Below, in pieces: positions 1-9,165 of a DNA stretch of 64,000 bases. This stretch comes from Amycolatopsis sp. WAC 01376 (lineage in GTDB: Bacteria > Actinomycetota > Actinomycetes > Mycobacteriales > Pseudonocardiaceae): assembly GCF_003947415.1 (NCBI RefSeq), contig NZ_QHKL01000001.1:1736001-1800000 (forward strand), in the 5' to 3' direction. Below the pieces are notes generated by a model, which worked only from the letters and a program-made list of their open reading frames with translations, was not told the DNA's origin and ran no database searches. Position numbers and translations under genes: made by a program. Positions within the stretch are counted from its first letter, which is position 1. Every line of letters begins with the position of its first letter.

Positions 1-624
1 CAGGTGTCGCTGGGCTACACGCCGACCGCGGCCGGCCTCGCCGGACTGCCGATCACCGTCATCATGCTGCTGTTCTCCGGCCGGTCCGGTGCGCTCGCGC
101 AGAAGATCGGGCCGCGTACGCAGCTGGTCGCCGGCCCGATCCTGGTCGGTGTCGGCATGTTCCTGCTGATGCGCGTCGGGCCGGGATCCTCATACCTCGG
201 TTCGGTGCTGCCCGCGGTCGTCGTGTTCGGCGCCGGACTGGCGACGGTCGTCGCACCGGTGACCGCGACGGTGCTGGCCGCCGCGCCGGACCGGTACGCC
301 GGCGTCGCCTCCGGGGTCAACAACGCCATCGCCCGGTCCGGTGGCTTGCTCGCGATCGCCGTGCTGCCCGCCGTCGCCGGACTGTCCGGCGCCGCCTACA
401 CCGATCCGGTGGCGCTGACCGCGGGCTGGCGGATGGCGTTGCTCGTCTGCGCGGCGCTGGCGATCGGCGGCGGCCTGATCGCGCTCGGCATCCACAACGG
501 TGTCCTCGACACGCCTTCCGAATCCGACACCGCCGACACCGACGAGTCGCCGCACCCCGGCGAATGTCTCCACTGCGGGGTCGACTCCCCGCCGACGCAC
601 GTCCGCCCCGCCGGACACACGTGA
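1..624 (+). CDS. MFS drug exporter, DHA2/EmrB-QacA type (3' part)
   Basis: The reading frame is already open at base 1, so the N-terminal half lies outside the window. The visible 207 residues hold about five hydrophobic helices (for example near ITVIMLLFSG, LVAGPILVGVGMFLLM, VLPAVVVFGAGLATVVAPVT and ALLVCAALAIGGGLIALGI). The motif PDRYAGVASGVNNAIARSGG is typical of the last third of 14-helix DHA2 exporters. Such proteins expel drugs or dyes through the inner membrane by proton antiport; the substrate here is unknown. The C-terminal tail of about 40 residues is hydrophilic and acidic, with a CLHC pair. The gene converges on the dehydratase gene, with a 21-bp repeat array between them. Confidence 0.85.
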   Translation, partial: QVSLGYTPTAAGLAGLPITVIMLLFSGRSGALAQKIGPRTQLVAGPILVGVGMFLLMRVGPGSSYLGSVLPAVVVFGAGLATVVAPVTATVLAAAPDRYAGVASGVNNAIARSGGLLAIAVLPAVAGLSGAAYTDPVALTAGWRMALLVCAALAIGGGLIALGIHNGVLDTPSESDTADTDESPHPGECLHCGVDSPPTHVRPAGHT

Positions 625-630
625 TCAGAC

Positions 631-733
631 GCGTAACTCGCGTGCTTGAAGGCGTAACTCACGTGCTTGAAGGCGTAACTCGCGAGTTACGGCTCCAATC
701 ACGCGAGTTACGGCGGCGAACACGCGAGTTACG
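631..733. repeat. Dyad-symmetric array of 21-bp repeats
   Basis: Three forward units begin at 631, 652 and 673 (core CGTAACTCGCGTG, then CTTGAAG). Three inverted copies of the core (CGAGTTACG) begin at 683, 704 and 725. All steps are exactly 21 bp, about two helical turns, and the two halves meet at a palindrome around 682. The array fills the gap between convergent genes, and its last unit contains the stop codon of the dehydratase gene. Function unknown. The array at 33080 has the same architecture but a different core. Confidence 0.85.
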
Positions 734-1667
734 CCAGCAGGGTGGCCAGGGTCGCCGGGTCCAGGTTGCCGCCCGAAACGACCGAAACGACTTTGCCGGG
801 CGGTAGCGCGTCGCGGTGGGAGAGGAACGCCGCGGTCGCGGTGGCGCCGCTCGGCTCGGCGATCAGTCGCGCGCGGTGCGCCAGCGTCCGGACGGCCTCC
901 CCGATCTCCGCCTCGGAAACGGTGATGACGTCGTCGAGCACCGCCTGGAGGTGGGCGAAGGTCAGGTCCGAAGGCTGGGCGCGCAGGCCGTCGGCGCTGG
1001 TCCGGGCCCGCAGGTCCATCGGCCACTCGATCCGCCTGCCCGCGCGGAAGCCCTCGGCGGTGTCGGCAGCCAGCTCCGGCTCGACGCCGATGACCTTCGC
1101 GCCGGGAAGCAGTTCCTTGATCGCCGTGCCGACGCCCGAGGCCAGCCCGCCGCCGCTGAGCGGGACGAGCACGACGCCGGCGTCCGGCAGGTCTTCGGCG
1201 ATCTCCAGGCCGACGGTGCCCTGCCCGGCGATGACGTCGCGGTGGTCGAACGGCGGGATCATGGTGAGTCCCCGTTCTTCGGCGACGGCGAGCGCCGAGG
1301 ACTCCTGAGCGTCGATCGGGACCTCGATCACTTCGGCGCCGAGCGCCTTGGTGGCTTCGATCTTGGCGCGCGGCGCGACATCCGGAATGAGGATCACCGC
1401 GTGGATTCCGAATCGCTTCGCCGAGTAGGCGACCGCTTGCGCGTGGTTGCCACTGGAGAACGCGACGACGCCGCGGGCGCGCTGATCTTCGTTCAACGCG
1501 GCGATCGCATTGTACGCCCCGCGCACCTTGAAAGCGCCGATCGGCTGAAGGCTTTCCGGTTTGAGCCACAGCGGCGCCCACGTTTGTTCCAGTAACGGTG
1601 TGCGCACCGCGACGCCTTTGACACGGCTCGCCGCATCGCGGATTTCCTCGATCGATACCAGGTCCAT
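729..1667 (-). CDS. Threonine dehydratase-like PLP enzyme (fold type II)
   Basis: The 312-residue protein has the layout of biodegradative threonine/serine dehydratases and serine racemases. The Schiff-base lysine sits in GAFKVRGAYNA (Lys47), the substrate loop is SSGNHAQAVA, and the phosphate-binding loop is LSGGGLASG near residue 175. These enzymes deaminate threonine or serine to 2-oxo acids in the cytosol. There is no C-terminal ACT domain, so it resembles the catabolic rather than the isoleucine-feedback form. The start was placed at ATG 1667 because the protein begins in the family-typical way there (MDLVSIEEIRDAASRV); the frame stays open far upstream but without family similarity. It could also be a serine/threonine dehydratase of the hydroxyaspartate type. 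Confidence 0.85.
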   Translation of the reverse strand: MDLVSIEEIRDAASRVKGVAVRTPLLEQTWAPLWLKPESLQPIGAFKVRGAYNAIAALNEDQRARGVVAFSSGNHAQAVAYSAKRFGIHAVILIPDVAPRAKIEATKALGAEVIEVPIDAQESSALAVAEERGLTMIPPFDHRDVIAGQGTVGLEIAEDLPDAGVVLVPLSGGGLASGVGTAIKELLPGAKVIGVEPELAADTAEGFRAGRRIEWPMDLRARTSADGLRAQPSDLTFAHLQAVLDDVITVSEAEIGEAVRTLAHRARLIAEPSGATATAAFLSHRDALPPGKVVSVVSGGNLDPATLATLLA

Positions 1668-1817
1668 ACGGCCGATTATGTCAAGGAGTTGTGAGCCGTG
1701 GACAGTCCTTTTTGGACAGATGGCGTGGCGCTCCTCACGTGCGGACAACGAAGGGAGCATCCCGTGCGCCTTACTCGTTAGGACTGGGTGAGGACCGACT
1801 AGCTGCAGAACGGGATC

Positions 1818-2543
1818 ATGACCAAGGAGACTTCCGAGAAGGACACCGAGAAAACCGAAAAGACGGAAAAGCAGGGCCGGATCGTCCAGGTGACCGCGGC
1901 CGCGATGGCCGCGATCACCGCGGCACTGCTGGGTTCCACGCTCGGCGTCGCCGGGACGGTGGCGGGTGCCGGGCTGGCGAGTGTGATCACCACGCTCGGC
2001 GGCGAGCTGTACTTGCGTTCGCTTCAGCGGACGAAGGACGCGGCGCTGAAGGCGCGGGTGGTGCTGACCGTGCCGGGACGGCGCCGGGTGCTCGACCCCG
2101 GCGAGCAGGAAACCGTCCGGTTGAAGCCGTCCGAGGACGAAGAGGAACCGTCGGGGCGGAAGTTCAAGCCACGCTGGGCGGTGATCGCCGGGGTCAGTGT
2201 GGCGGCGTTCGCGGTGGCGCTCGTCGCCATCACCGGCTTCGAGGGGGCGACCGGCAAGACCTTCGGCGGCGGCACCGGGACGACCATAGGGAAGATCATC
2301 GGCGGCGGGCAGGCCCAGGAACGCCAGGACAAGCACGACACCCCGCCGGCGACATCGCCTTCGGAGACGCCGGGCAAGCAGCCCGAGACGACACCGCCGA
2401 CCACGCCGCCGCCGACCACGACACCGACGGCTCCGACGACCACTCAGGCGCCGCCGACGACGCCGTCCACGGCGCCTTCGACCTCGCAGGCGCCCCCGAC
2501 GACGCCCTCGGCCCCGCCTGCCTCGAACACCCCCGTGCCCTGA
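1818..2543 (+). CDS. Unknown membrane protein with Pro/Thr-rich tail
   Basis: I do not recognise this 241-residue protein. It opens with a charged segment rich in Glu, Lys and Thr (about 20 residues), followed by an Ala/Gly/Thr-rich hydrophobic stretch at about 30-65. A basic and acidic middle region comes next, then a clear membrane helix at about 115-135 (WAVIAGVSVAAFAVALVAIT). The last 70 residues are Pro/Thr/Ser-rich and low in complexity, as in extracellular wall-spanning tails. This suggests a membrane-anchored protein with both ends outside the hydrophobic pair. The gene stands alone upstream of thiE in convergent orientation, and its stop codon lies inside the hairpin at 2539-2627. 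Confidence 0.7.
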   Translation: MTKETSEKDTEKTEKTEKQGRIVQVTAAAMAAITAALLGSTLGVAGTVAGAGLASVITTLGGELYLRSLQRTKDAALKARVVLTVPGRRRVLDPGEQETVRLKPSEDEEEPSGRKFKPRWAVIAGVSVAAFAVALVAITGFEGATGKTFGGGTGTTIGKIIGGGQAQERQDKHDTPPATSPSETPGKQPETTPPTTPPPTTTPTAPTTTQAPPTTPSTAPSTSQAPPTTPSAPPASNTPVP

Positions 2544-2627
2544 TCCCCCTCCCGCATTTCGTCCTCTGGATGCGGTAGTTCGCGCTGCCAACTACCGCGT
2601 TCAGAGGACGAAATGCGTGGGATCAGG
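2539..2627. terminator. Long imperfect palindrome enclosing both convergent stops
   Basis: The left arm 2539-2580 and right arm 2590-2627 match over about 38 bp, with one 3-4 nt insertion and two mismatches. Both arms share CGCATTTCGTCCTCTG and CGGTAGTT. The TGA of the plus-strand gene (2541-2543) and the stop of thiE (2623-2625) occupy mirror positions in the arms. It probably acts as a bidirectional terminator. No U-tract follows on either strand. Confidence 0.65.
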
Positions 2628-3288
2628 GGAGGGCGGAGCGAAGCGTGCGAGCCGCCGCTTCGGGGTCTTCGGCCTCGGTGATCGCCCGGACGACGACGAT
2701 CCGCGACGCGCCGGCGTCCAGCACCTCGGGCAGCCGGTCGGCGTCGATCCCGCCGATCGCGAACCACGGTCGCGAAGTCCCCAGCGCGGCGGTGGAGCGC
2801 ACCAGGTCGAGCCCCGGGGCGGACCGGCCCGGCTTCGTCGGGGTCGGCCAGCAAGGGCCGGTGCAGAAGTAGTCCACGCCGGGCTCCCCGGCCGCGGCCT
2901 CGGCCTGTTCGGCCGAATGGGTGGACCGGCCGATCACCACGTCGTCGCCGAGGACCCGGCGGGCGAGCGACACCGGGATGTCGTCCTGGCCGAGATGCAG
3001 CACGTGCGCGCCGACGGCGAGCGCGACGTCCGCGCGGTCGTTCACCGCCAGCAGCTTGTCGTGCTTCTCGCACGCCTCCGCCAGCACTTCCAGTGCGGCG
3101 ATCTCGTGTTTCGCCTCGATCGGGGCGCCGCCGGTCTTGTCCCTCAGCTGGATGATGTCGACGCCGCCGGCCAACGCCGCGCCGGCGAATTCGGCGAGAT
3201 CAGCGCGTCCGGACCGGGCGTCGGTGCAGAGGTACAGGCGGGCGTCCGCGAGCCGGGCGCGGATCAGCGAACCAGACAGGGTGGGCAT
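2623..3288 (-). CDS. thiE: Thiamine-phosphate synthase ThiE
   Basis: ThiE couples 4-amino-5-hydroxymethyl-2-methylpyrimidine diphosphate (HMP-PP) to the thiazole phosphate, giving thiamine monophosphate in the cytosol. The 221-residue protein is a TIM barrel of normal length. It shows the family signatures [33 protein letters not shown] (the pyrophosphate-binding turn) and PWFAIGGID. It lies back to back with the thiO-thiS-thiG operon (131 bp between starts), but the riboswitch in that gap faces the other strand. No separate TPP element is visible for thiE. The same thiE/thiOSG divergence is found in M. tuberculosis (Rv0414c/Rv0415). Confidence 0.95.
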   Translation of the reverse strand: MPTLSGSLIRARLADARLYLCTDARSGRADLAEFAGAALAGGVDIIQLRDKTGGAPIEAKHEIAALEVLAEACEKHDKLLAVNDRADVALAVGAHVLHLGQDDIPVSLARRVLGDDVVIGRSTHSAEQAEAAAGEPGVDYFCTGPCWPTPTKPGRSAPGLDLVRSTAALGTSRPWFAIGGIDADRLPEVLDAGASRIVVVRAITEAEDPEAAARTLRSALP

Positions 3289-3325
3289 GGCGGGGACGGT
3301 ACCCGCGCGCTACGGTGGGGTGGTC

Positions 3326-3416
3326 CGCACGGGAGCCCGAGGACGGGCTGAGAGGGAGCCGAGACCGCTCCGACCGTGGAACCTGATCCGGGTCATGCCG
3401 GCGCAGGGAGCGTGCG
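3326..3416 (+). promoter_or_regulatory. TPP riboswitch (thi-box) of thiO-thiS-thiG
   Basis: Conserved TPP aptamer elements are in order: CTGAGAG at 3348-3354 and ACCTGATCCGGGTCATGCCG at 3381-3400, followed by GCGCAGGGAG. A closing P1 helix can form between CGCACG (3326-3331) and CGTGCG (3411-3416). The ribosome-binding sequence GGGAG (3406-3410) lies inside the aptamer, and the thiO ATG is only 3 nt beyond P1. TPP binding should therefore hide the ribosome-binding site, which means translational repression. Confidence 0.93.
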
Positions 3417-3419
3417 TTC

Positions 3420-4492
3420 ATGAGAGAACTTTCGGTTGTCGGCGGCGGGGTCATCGGCCTCTCGGTCGCTTGGCGCGCGTCCGCGCGCGGCCATCGCGTC
3501 ACCGTGTACGACCCCGAGCCGGGGCGTGGCGCGTCGTGGCTCGCGGGCGGCATGCTCGCGCCGGTCACGGAGGCCTGGCCCGGCGAGGAGGACGTCCTCG
3601 CCCTCGGTGAAGCGTCGCTTCGGCGCTGGCCGGATTTCGCCCGTGACCTGGCCGAAGAGGGCATCGACCCGGGCCTTTCGCCGCACGGCACGCTCGTCGT
3701 CGCGCTGGACAGCGCCGACGCGGGCAACCTCGAGATGCTCGCCGCGTACCTCACCGAACTCGGCCGCGAGGTCGAGCAGCTGACCGGCCGCGAGGCCCGC
3801 CGCGCCGAACCCGGTCTCGCCGGGTCCGTCCGAAGTGGACTGCTGGTGCCCGGCGATCTGGCCGTGGACAACAGAAGGCTGCTGCACGCGCTCGCGCATG
3901 CCTGCGGCAGGCACGGGGTCGAGTTCCGCCACGAGACGGTCACGGATCTCGAAAACCTCGAAGGCGACGTCGTCCTCGCCGCGGGCGCCTGGACCGGACG
4001 CCTGCATCCCGCGCTCGCCGGCGCCGTCCGCCCGCTGAAGGGCGAGATCCTCCGCCTGCGACCGCGGCGGGGCTGCCTGCCGCCACCGAAGCGGACCGTC
4101 CGCGCGATGGTCGAGGGCCGCCCGATCTACCTCGTCCCGCGTGACGACGGCCAGCTCGTCCTCGGCGCGACCCAGTACGAGGCGGGTTTCGACGAGACCG
4201 TCACCGTCCGGGGCGTTCGTGAGCTGCTCGAAGGGGCGGAGCGTGTCTTCCCCGGCCTCACCGAGTACGAACTCGTCGAGACCGCCGCCGGGCTTCGCGC
4301 GGCGAGCGTCGACACGATGCCTTTCATCGGTGAGCTGGGCGAAGGCGTCTTCGCCGCGACAGGTCACCATCGCAACGGCCTCCTGATGGCCCCGGTCACC
4401 GCGGACGCCGCGGTCGCCTGGCTGGACGGCGTGCCGTTGCCGGACGAGGTCGCGGCGGCCACGCCGTCACGGCGAAGCGAGGAGCGGGTGTG

Positions 4493-4493
<1 letters not shown>
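3420..4493 (+). CDS. thiO: Glycine oxidase ThiO
   Basis: ThiO is an FAD-dependent oxidase that converts glycine to the dehydroglycine (imine) used by ThiG for the thiazole ring. The 357-residue DAAO-family protein starts with the dinucleotide-binding fold VVGGGVIGLSVAW. It carries GASWLAGGMLAP near residue 40 and a C-terminal substrate/FAD segment with GLRAASVDTMPFIG and ATGHHRNGLLMAPVTA, as in B. subtilis ThiO. The ATG lies directly after the riboswitch. The last base of its TGA is the first base of the thiS ATG, so thiO and thiS are likely translationally coupled. Using ThiO rather than ThiH implies an aerobic route. Confidence 0.95.
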
Positions 4494-5453
<960 letters not shown>

Positions 5454-5560
5454 CCCTTTTGTACGGTTCACGGCCTTGACAGCGAGTGCGCTCCGGATGC
5501 CCGTATGGTTGACGGCACTTTCCGGAGGCGCCCGCCGCCGTGTACCCAGAGGAGCCAGTG

Positions 5561-5995
5561 GTGACCACGTCAGCGGTCCAGGACGTTTCGGGCAGGTTGT
5601 TCCTGGCGGTCGGCCGGTTGTCCCGGTCTCTTCGCCAGGCGGGCGTGCCAGGACCCGGCCACGGCGCGATCTCGGCGCTCGCCACGCTCGTGAACTACGG
5701 CCAGCTCCGCCTGGGTGATCTCGCGGCGAAGGAAGGCGTCGCCGCGGCCACCATGTCGAGGATCGTCGCTTCGCTGGTCGAAGCGGGCTACGTCAGCCGT
5801 GAATCGGACCCGATCGACAGGCGCGCCTGGCTCGCGGAGGCCACCGAAGAAGGCGAGAGGCTGGTTTCCGGTGTCCGGTCGACTCGGGTCAACGAACTGG
5901 GCAAACGCCTCGAACGGCTGACCCCGGAGCATCAGGCGGCCCTGGCGGCGGCCCTTCCGGCGCTTGAGGCGCTCATCGCGGACGAAGAGCGCTGA
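5561..5995 (+). CDS. MarR-family transcriptional regulator
   Basis: This 144-residue protein has a winged helix-turn-helix of MarR type. The recognition region is LRLGDLAAKEGVAAATMSRIVASLVEAGYVSR and the wing is ESDPIDRRAWLAEATEEG. Start GTG 5561 has AGAGGAG at 5548-5554 with good spacing; GTG 5540 is in frame but lacks one. Ligand and targets are unknown. It runs tail-to-tail into the channel gene with a 23-bp overlap of coding ends, so transcription of the two is likely mutually interfering. The upstream gap of about 100 bp contains a TTGACA (5476-5481) without a well-spaced -10 element. Confidence 0.85.
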   Translation: MTTSAVQDVSGRLFLAVGRLSRSLRQAGVPGPGHGAISALATLVNYGQLRLGDLAAKEGVAAATMSRIVASLVEAGYVSRESDPIDRRAWLAEATEEGERLVSGVRSTRVNELGKRLERLTPEHQAALAAALPALEALIADEER

Positions 5996-6779
5996 GTTCC
6001 GCGACTTCCGCGCGAAGGGCGCGGAGCTCGTCGAGGATCTCCTTGTTCGCCCGAGCCTGGGTTTCGGTCTGCTTCGCCTCTTCCTCGCGGATGTCCTGGC
6101 GAAGCTCGTCCTCCATCCCGCTGACCACGACGGCGATGAAGAGGTTCAGCACCGCGAAGCTGGACACGAGGATGTAGAGCACGAAGAACACCCAGGCCAT
6201 GGGTGCTTCCTTCATGATCTCCTTGGCGATGTCCGGCCAGGCCTCGCCGGTCATCACCTGGAACAGCGTGAACAGCGAAGTGCCGAGGTCGCCGAAGTTC
6301 TCCGGCGAGATCGCGCCGAACAGCTTCGTCGCCATCACGCCCGCGACGAAGATGATCAGCGCGAGGAGCGCGGCGATGGACGCCATACCGGGGATCGCCG
6401 CGAGCAGGCCGGTGACGACCTTCCGCATCGACGGCACGACCGAGATCAGCCGCAGCACCCGCAGGACCCGCAACGCCCGCAGCACCGCGAACGGGCCAGT
6501 CGTGGGGAGCACCGCGATACCGACGACGACCAGGTCGAAGATGTTCCACGGGTCGCGGAAGAACTTTCCGCGATAGGCGTAGAGCTTCGCGCCGAGTTCG
6601 AGGACGAAGATCCCGAGCGCGAGGTAGTCGACCGTGTGCAGCAGGCTCCCGTACTCCGCGACCATTCTGGTCGAGGTCTCCAGGCCGAGGGTGATGGCGT
6701 TGAAGACGATCACCGCGATGATGAAGTTCTGGAAGCGGCGGTCTTCGACGACCCTGGCCACCGTTTCACGTCCGGTCAC
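5973..6779 (-). CDS. Voltage-gated cation channel, NavBac-like
   Basis: The protein is a single-domain six-helix channel subunit of the bacterial sodium-channel (NaChBac) type, 268 residues from GTG 6779. S1 begins RFQNFIIAVIVFNAITLGLE. The S4 voltage sensor is VLRALRVLRVLRLISVVPSM, with Arg at every third position. The pore helix and filter read LFQVMTGEAWPD, and S6 ends with VLNLFIAVVVSGM. A charged coiled coil (about 35 residues rich in Glu, Arg and Leu) forms the C-terminus, as in tetrameric NavBac channels. A GTG at 6809 overlaps the thiD stop (GTGA) and would add 10 residues. The filter TGEAW differs from the classic TLESW, so ion preference is uncertain. Confidence 0.88.
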   Translation of the reverse strand: MTGRETVARVVEDRRFQNFIIAVIVFNAITLGLETSTRMVAEYGSLLHTVDYLALGIFVLELGAKLYAYRGKFFRDPWNIFDLVVVGIAVLPTTGPFAVLRALRVLRVLRLISVVPSMRKVVTGLLAAIPGMASIAALLALIIFVAGVMATKLFGAISPENFGDLGTSLFTLFQVMTGEAWPDIAKEIMKEAPMAWVFFVLYILVSSFAVLNLFIAVVVSGMEDELRQDIREEEAKQTETQARANKEILDELRALRAEVAELSALRPR

Positions 6780-6805
6780 GGCACAGATCGTAACCGGACG
6801 TGTGC

Positions 6806-7636
6806 TCACTGCTCCGGCGCAAGCCGCCAGAACGCCGAAACCGGGCCGACCTTCGCGCCCATCGGATAGGCGTTTTCGACCGCGTGTGAAACGAACCACT
6901 TGCCGTAGCGGGCGGCCTCCACGACGGACATCCCCTTCGCGAGACCGGCCGTCAGCGCCGACGCCATGGTGTCCCCGGCGCCGTGGGTGTGCTGCGTCGC
7001 GAACCGCTCACCCGGCAGTTCGACGAACGTGGAGCCGTCGAACAGCACGTCGACGCATTCCGGGTCGGAGACGAGGTGACCGCTCTTCACGAGCACGTAC
7101 TTCGGCCCCAGCCGGTGCAGGACGACGGCCGCCTGATGCATCTGTTCGCGGGTGGTCACGGTCATCCCGGTCAGCAGGCGGACCTCGTCGAGGTTCGGCG
7201 TGAGGACGGTCGCGCGCGGCAGGAGCTCGTCCCGCAGCGCGACCAGCCCGGCCTCGTCGAACAGCGGATGACCGTGCATCGACGCCGCGACCGGGTCGAC
7301 CACGAACGGCACCTTGGCGTCGCGGCCGATCTCGGCCTTGTCGCACGCCGCGGCGACGGCGTGGATGATCTCGGCCGAAGCGAGCATGCCGGTCTTGGCC
7401 GCGTTGACGCCCATGTCGGCCGCGACGGCCTCGATCTGGCCCGCGACGATCCGCGCCGGGATGTCGGTGCGGTCGTGTACGCCGAGGGTGTTCTGGACGG
7501 TCACGGCGGTGACCGCGACCAGACCGTGCACGCCACAGGTGAGGAACGTGCGCAGGTCCGCCTGAAGGCCGGCGGCACCGCCGGAATCGGACCCCGCGAT
7601 GGTCAGCGCCGACGGCGGGCTCGGGTTCTCGCTCAT
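6806..7636 (-). CDS. thiD: HMP/HMP-phosphate kinase ThiD (copy 1)
   Basis: ThiD phosphorylates hydroxymethylpyrimidine and its phosphate to HMP-PP for thiamine synthesis. The 276-residue ribokinase-fold protein has the N-terminal LTIAGSDSGGAAGLQADLRT, DMGVNAAKTGML in the middle, and the anion-hole/catalytic-base motif THGAGDTMASA. ATG 7636 gives the usual N-terminus; ATG 7651 is an alternative. It lies 23 nt after the oxidoreductase gene and just before the channel gene on the same strand, with no TPP element of its own. It is a close paralog of the riboswitch-linked ThiD at 10747. This copy might be used for pyrimidine salvage, but that is inference. Confidence 0.92.
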   Translation of the reverse strand: MSENPSPPSALTIAGSDSGGAAGLQADLRTFLTCGVHGLVAVTAVTVQNTLGVHDRTDIPARIVAGQIEAVAADMGVNAAKTGMLASAEIIHAVAAACDKAEIGRDAKVPFVVDPVAASMHGHPLFDEAGLVALRDELLPRATVLTPNLDEVRLLTGMTVTTREQMHQAAVVLHRLGPKYVLVKSGHLVSDPECVDVLFDGSTFVELPGERFATQHTHGAGDTMASALTAGLAKGMSVVEAARYGKWFVSHAVENAYPMGAKVGPVSAFWRLAPEQ

Positions 7637-7659
7637 GGGTCCATTTTCCACGCGCGTTC

Positions 7660-8583
7660 TCAGAGGGTCAGGACGAGCTTCCCGGTCACCCTGCCGCCTT
7701 CGCCGACTTCGTGCGCCTTCGCGACGTCTTCGAGTGGGAAGGTCTGGTCGACGTGGACACGCAATTCACCCTTCTCGATCAGGCCGGTCAGCGCCAGCAG
7801 GCCGATCTCGTCGGGTTCGGCGAGCATCCCCGACGTCCGCACGCCCAGCTTCTCGGCCTTCGCGGCGACAGCCTCGCTCACGCCGCCCGGGACCGCGATG
7901 AGCAGGCCGCCCGGTTTCACCGCGTCCAGCCAGCGCAGGTCGCTCTGCTCGCCGACCAGCCCGAACACGACGTCCACGCCGGCCGCCGTCGCCGTCTCGT
8001 CCCGGTAGTCGATCGGCTCGTCGACACCGAGCTCGCGGAGGAAGTCGTGCTTCCCGGCGCTCGCCGTGCCCAGGACGTACGCGCCGCGCGCCTTCGCCAC
8101 CTGCACGGCGAGGTGCCCGACCCCGCCCGCGGCGGCGTCGATCAGCACCCGCTGTCCCGGCCGGACATCGGCGATGTCCACGAGACCCTGCCAGGCGGTG
8201 AGCCCGGCCAGCGGCAATCCGGCGGCGTCCTCGTGGGTGAGGTTCGCGGGTTTGCGCACGAACTGGCGGGCGGGGGCCGTCACGTATTCGCCGTAGCCAC
8301 CGGCCTGCCGGGGGAACCACGGGAAGCCCAGGACCTCGTCGCCGACAGCGAAGCGCGTGGTGCCGACGCCGAGTTCTTCCACCACCCCGGACACGTCCCA
8401 GCCGAGGACGAACGGCGGCTCGCCCATGAAGACGCCATAGGCCCGGGTCTTCCAGTCGACCGGGTTGATCCCGGCCGCGCGCACGCGCACGAGCACCTCC
8501 GTCGGGCCGGGGGACGGCCGATCGGTTTCGGTCACCTCCAGCACTTCCGGGCCACCAAGCCGCTGCTGGGTCACGACGCGCAT
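7660..8583 (-). CDS. Zinc-free MDR oxidoreductase, quinone-reductase type
   Basis: The 307-residue medium-chain dehydrogenase/reductase has a GroES-like N-terminal half (AAGINPVDWKTR, PFVLGWDVSGVV). The Rossmann half contains AAAGGVGHLAVQVAKARGA for NADPH binding. Zinc-binding cysteines are absent, which points to quinone- or enone-reductase chemistry. It is transcribed divergently from an HxlR regulator with under 90 bp between starts. That pairing usually means the regulator controls the enzyme in response to a quinone, aldehyde or other reactive electrophile. It appears to head a unit with thiD and the channel gene (gap about 20 bp to thiD). Confidence 0.87.
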   Translation of the reverse strand: MRVVTQQRLGGPEVLEVTETDRPSPGPTEVLVRVRAAGINPVDWKTRAYGVFMGEPPFVLGWDVSGVVEELGVGTTRFAVGDEVLGFPWFPRQAGGYGEYVTAPARQFVRKPANLTHEDAAGLPLAGLTAWQGLVDIADVRPGQRVLIDAAAGGVGHLAVQVAKARGAYVLGTASAGKHDFLRELGVDEPIDYRDETATAAGVDVVFGLVGEQSDLRWLDAVKPGGLLIAVPGGVSEAVAAKAEKLGVRTSGMLAEPDEIGLLALTGLIEKGELRVHVDQTFPLEDVAKAHEVGEGGRVTGKLVLTL

Positions 8584-8650
8584 CGAAAGCTCCTCCGTTG
8601 TTGGTGCCCTCCATGTTCGGCCGCATGGTCACTTTTCGCTAGAAGGCACT

Positions 8651-8671
8651 TATAGGTAAACTAGGTACCTG
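8651..8671. promoter_or_regulatory. Candidate HxlR operator
   Basis: Two direct TAGGTA repeats (8653-8658 and 8662-8667) run into a perfect AGGTACCT palindrome (8663-8670), immediately before the HxlR ATG at 8672. This AT-rich island lies in the divergent gap with the oxidoreductase gene. Position and symmetry suggest an autoregulatory site; binding is not shown. Confidence 0.5.
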
Positions 8672-9070
8672 ATGGAAACCACCTGTGAAGTGCCGGAATC
8701 GCCGTGGGACATCTACCTGCGGAACTGCCCGTGCCGAGACGTCCTCGATCTGCTCGCCAACAAGTGGACTGCGCTGGTACTCGGCGCGCTGTCCCGGCGG
8801 CCCCACCGGTTCGGCGAACTGCGCCGCGCCGTCGGCGGGATCAGCCAGAAGATGCTGACGCAGAACCTGCGTGCCTTCGAACGCGACGGTCTGGTCACGC
8901 GCACTGTCTTCCCGACCGCGCCGCCGACCGTCGAGTACGCGCTGACCGAGCGCGGGTCGAGCGCGGGCACGCTGCTCATGGCGGTCAGCGAATGGTCGGT
9001 CGCCAACTTCGACGGGATCCTCGACTCGCGCAAGGAGTACGACTCGCGGGTGATGGAGCCCGTCGGCTGA
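8672..9070 (+). CDS. HxlR-family transcriptional regulator
   Basis: This is a 132-residue winged-helix protein. The HxlR signature [22 protein letters not shown] has Cys residues near 19 and 21, as in the redox- or electrophile-sensing subgroup. It is followed by [20 protein letters not shown] and [16 protein letters not shown]. It diverges from the oxidoreductase and probably controls it. The cysteine next to the helix may sense quinones or aldehydes, as in known HxlR/YodB proteins (inference). No ribosome-binding site of normal quality precedes ATG 8672. Confidence 0.88.
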   Translation: METTCEVPESPWDIYLRNCPCRDVLDLLANKWTALVLGALSRRPHRFGELRRAVGGISQKMLTQNLRAFERDGLVTRTVFPTAPPTVEYALTERGSSAGTLLMAVSEWSVANFDGILDSRKEYDSRVMEPVG

Positions 9071-9127
9071 AGTCCTTCGCGGGGGCACGCGGACTTCATC
9101 GTGAAGACAGTTCGGCGCACTAACTTG

Positions 9128-9144
9128 ACGAACAATTGGTTCGT
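9128..9144. promoter_or_regulatory. Inverted repeat in phosphodiesterase promoter region
   Basis: ACGAAC-N5-GTTCGT is a perfect 6-bp inverted repeat overlapping a TTGACG (-35-like, 9125-9130), 21 bp before the GTG start. It looks like an operator, but no regulator is assigned. The 5-nt spacer differs from the 4 nt of actinobacterial LexA boxes. Confidence 0.4.
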
Positions 9145-9165
9145 ACAAGTTATCTGGAGGCTTTC

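Noticed and set aside
631..733. CRISPR array
   Set aside because: Units are 21 bp with no unique spacers of normal length, inverted halves are present, and no cas gene is in the window.
9128..9144. LexA box before the phosphodiesterase
   Set aside because: The half-sites fit (CGAAC/GTTCG), but the spacer is 5 nt instead of 4 and there is no DNA-repair link. Listed only as an unassigned inverted repeat.
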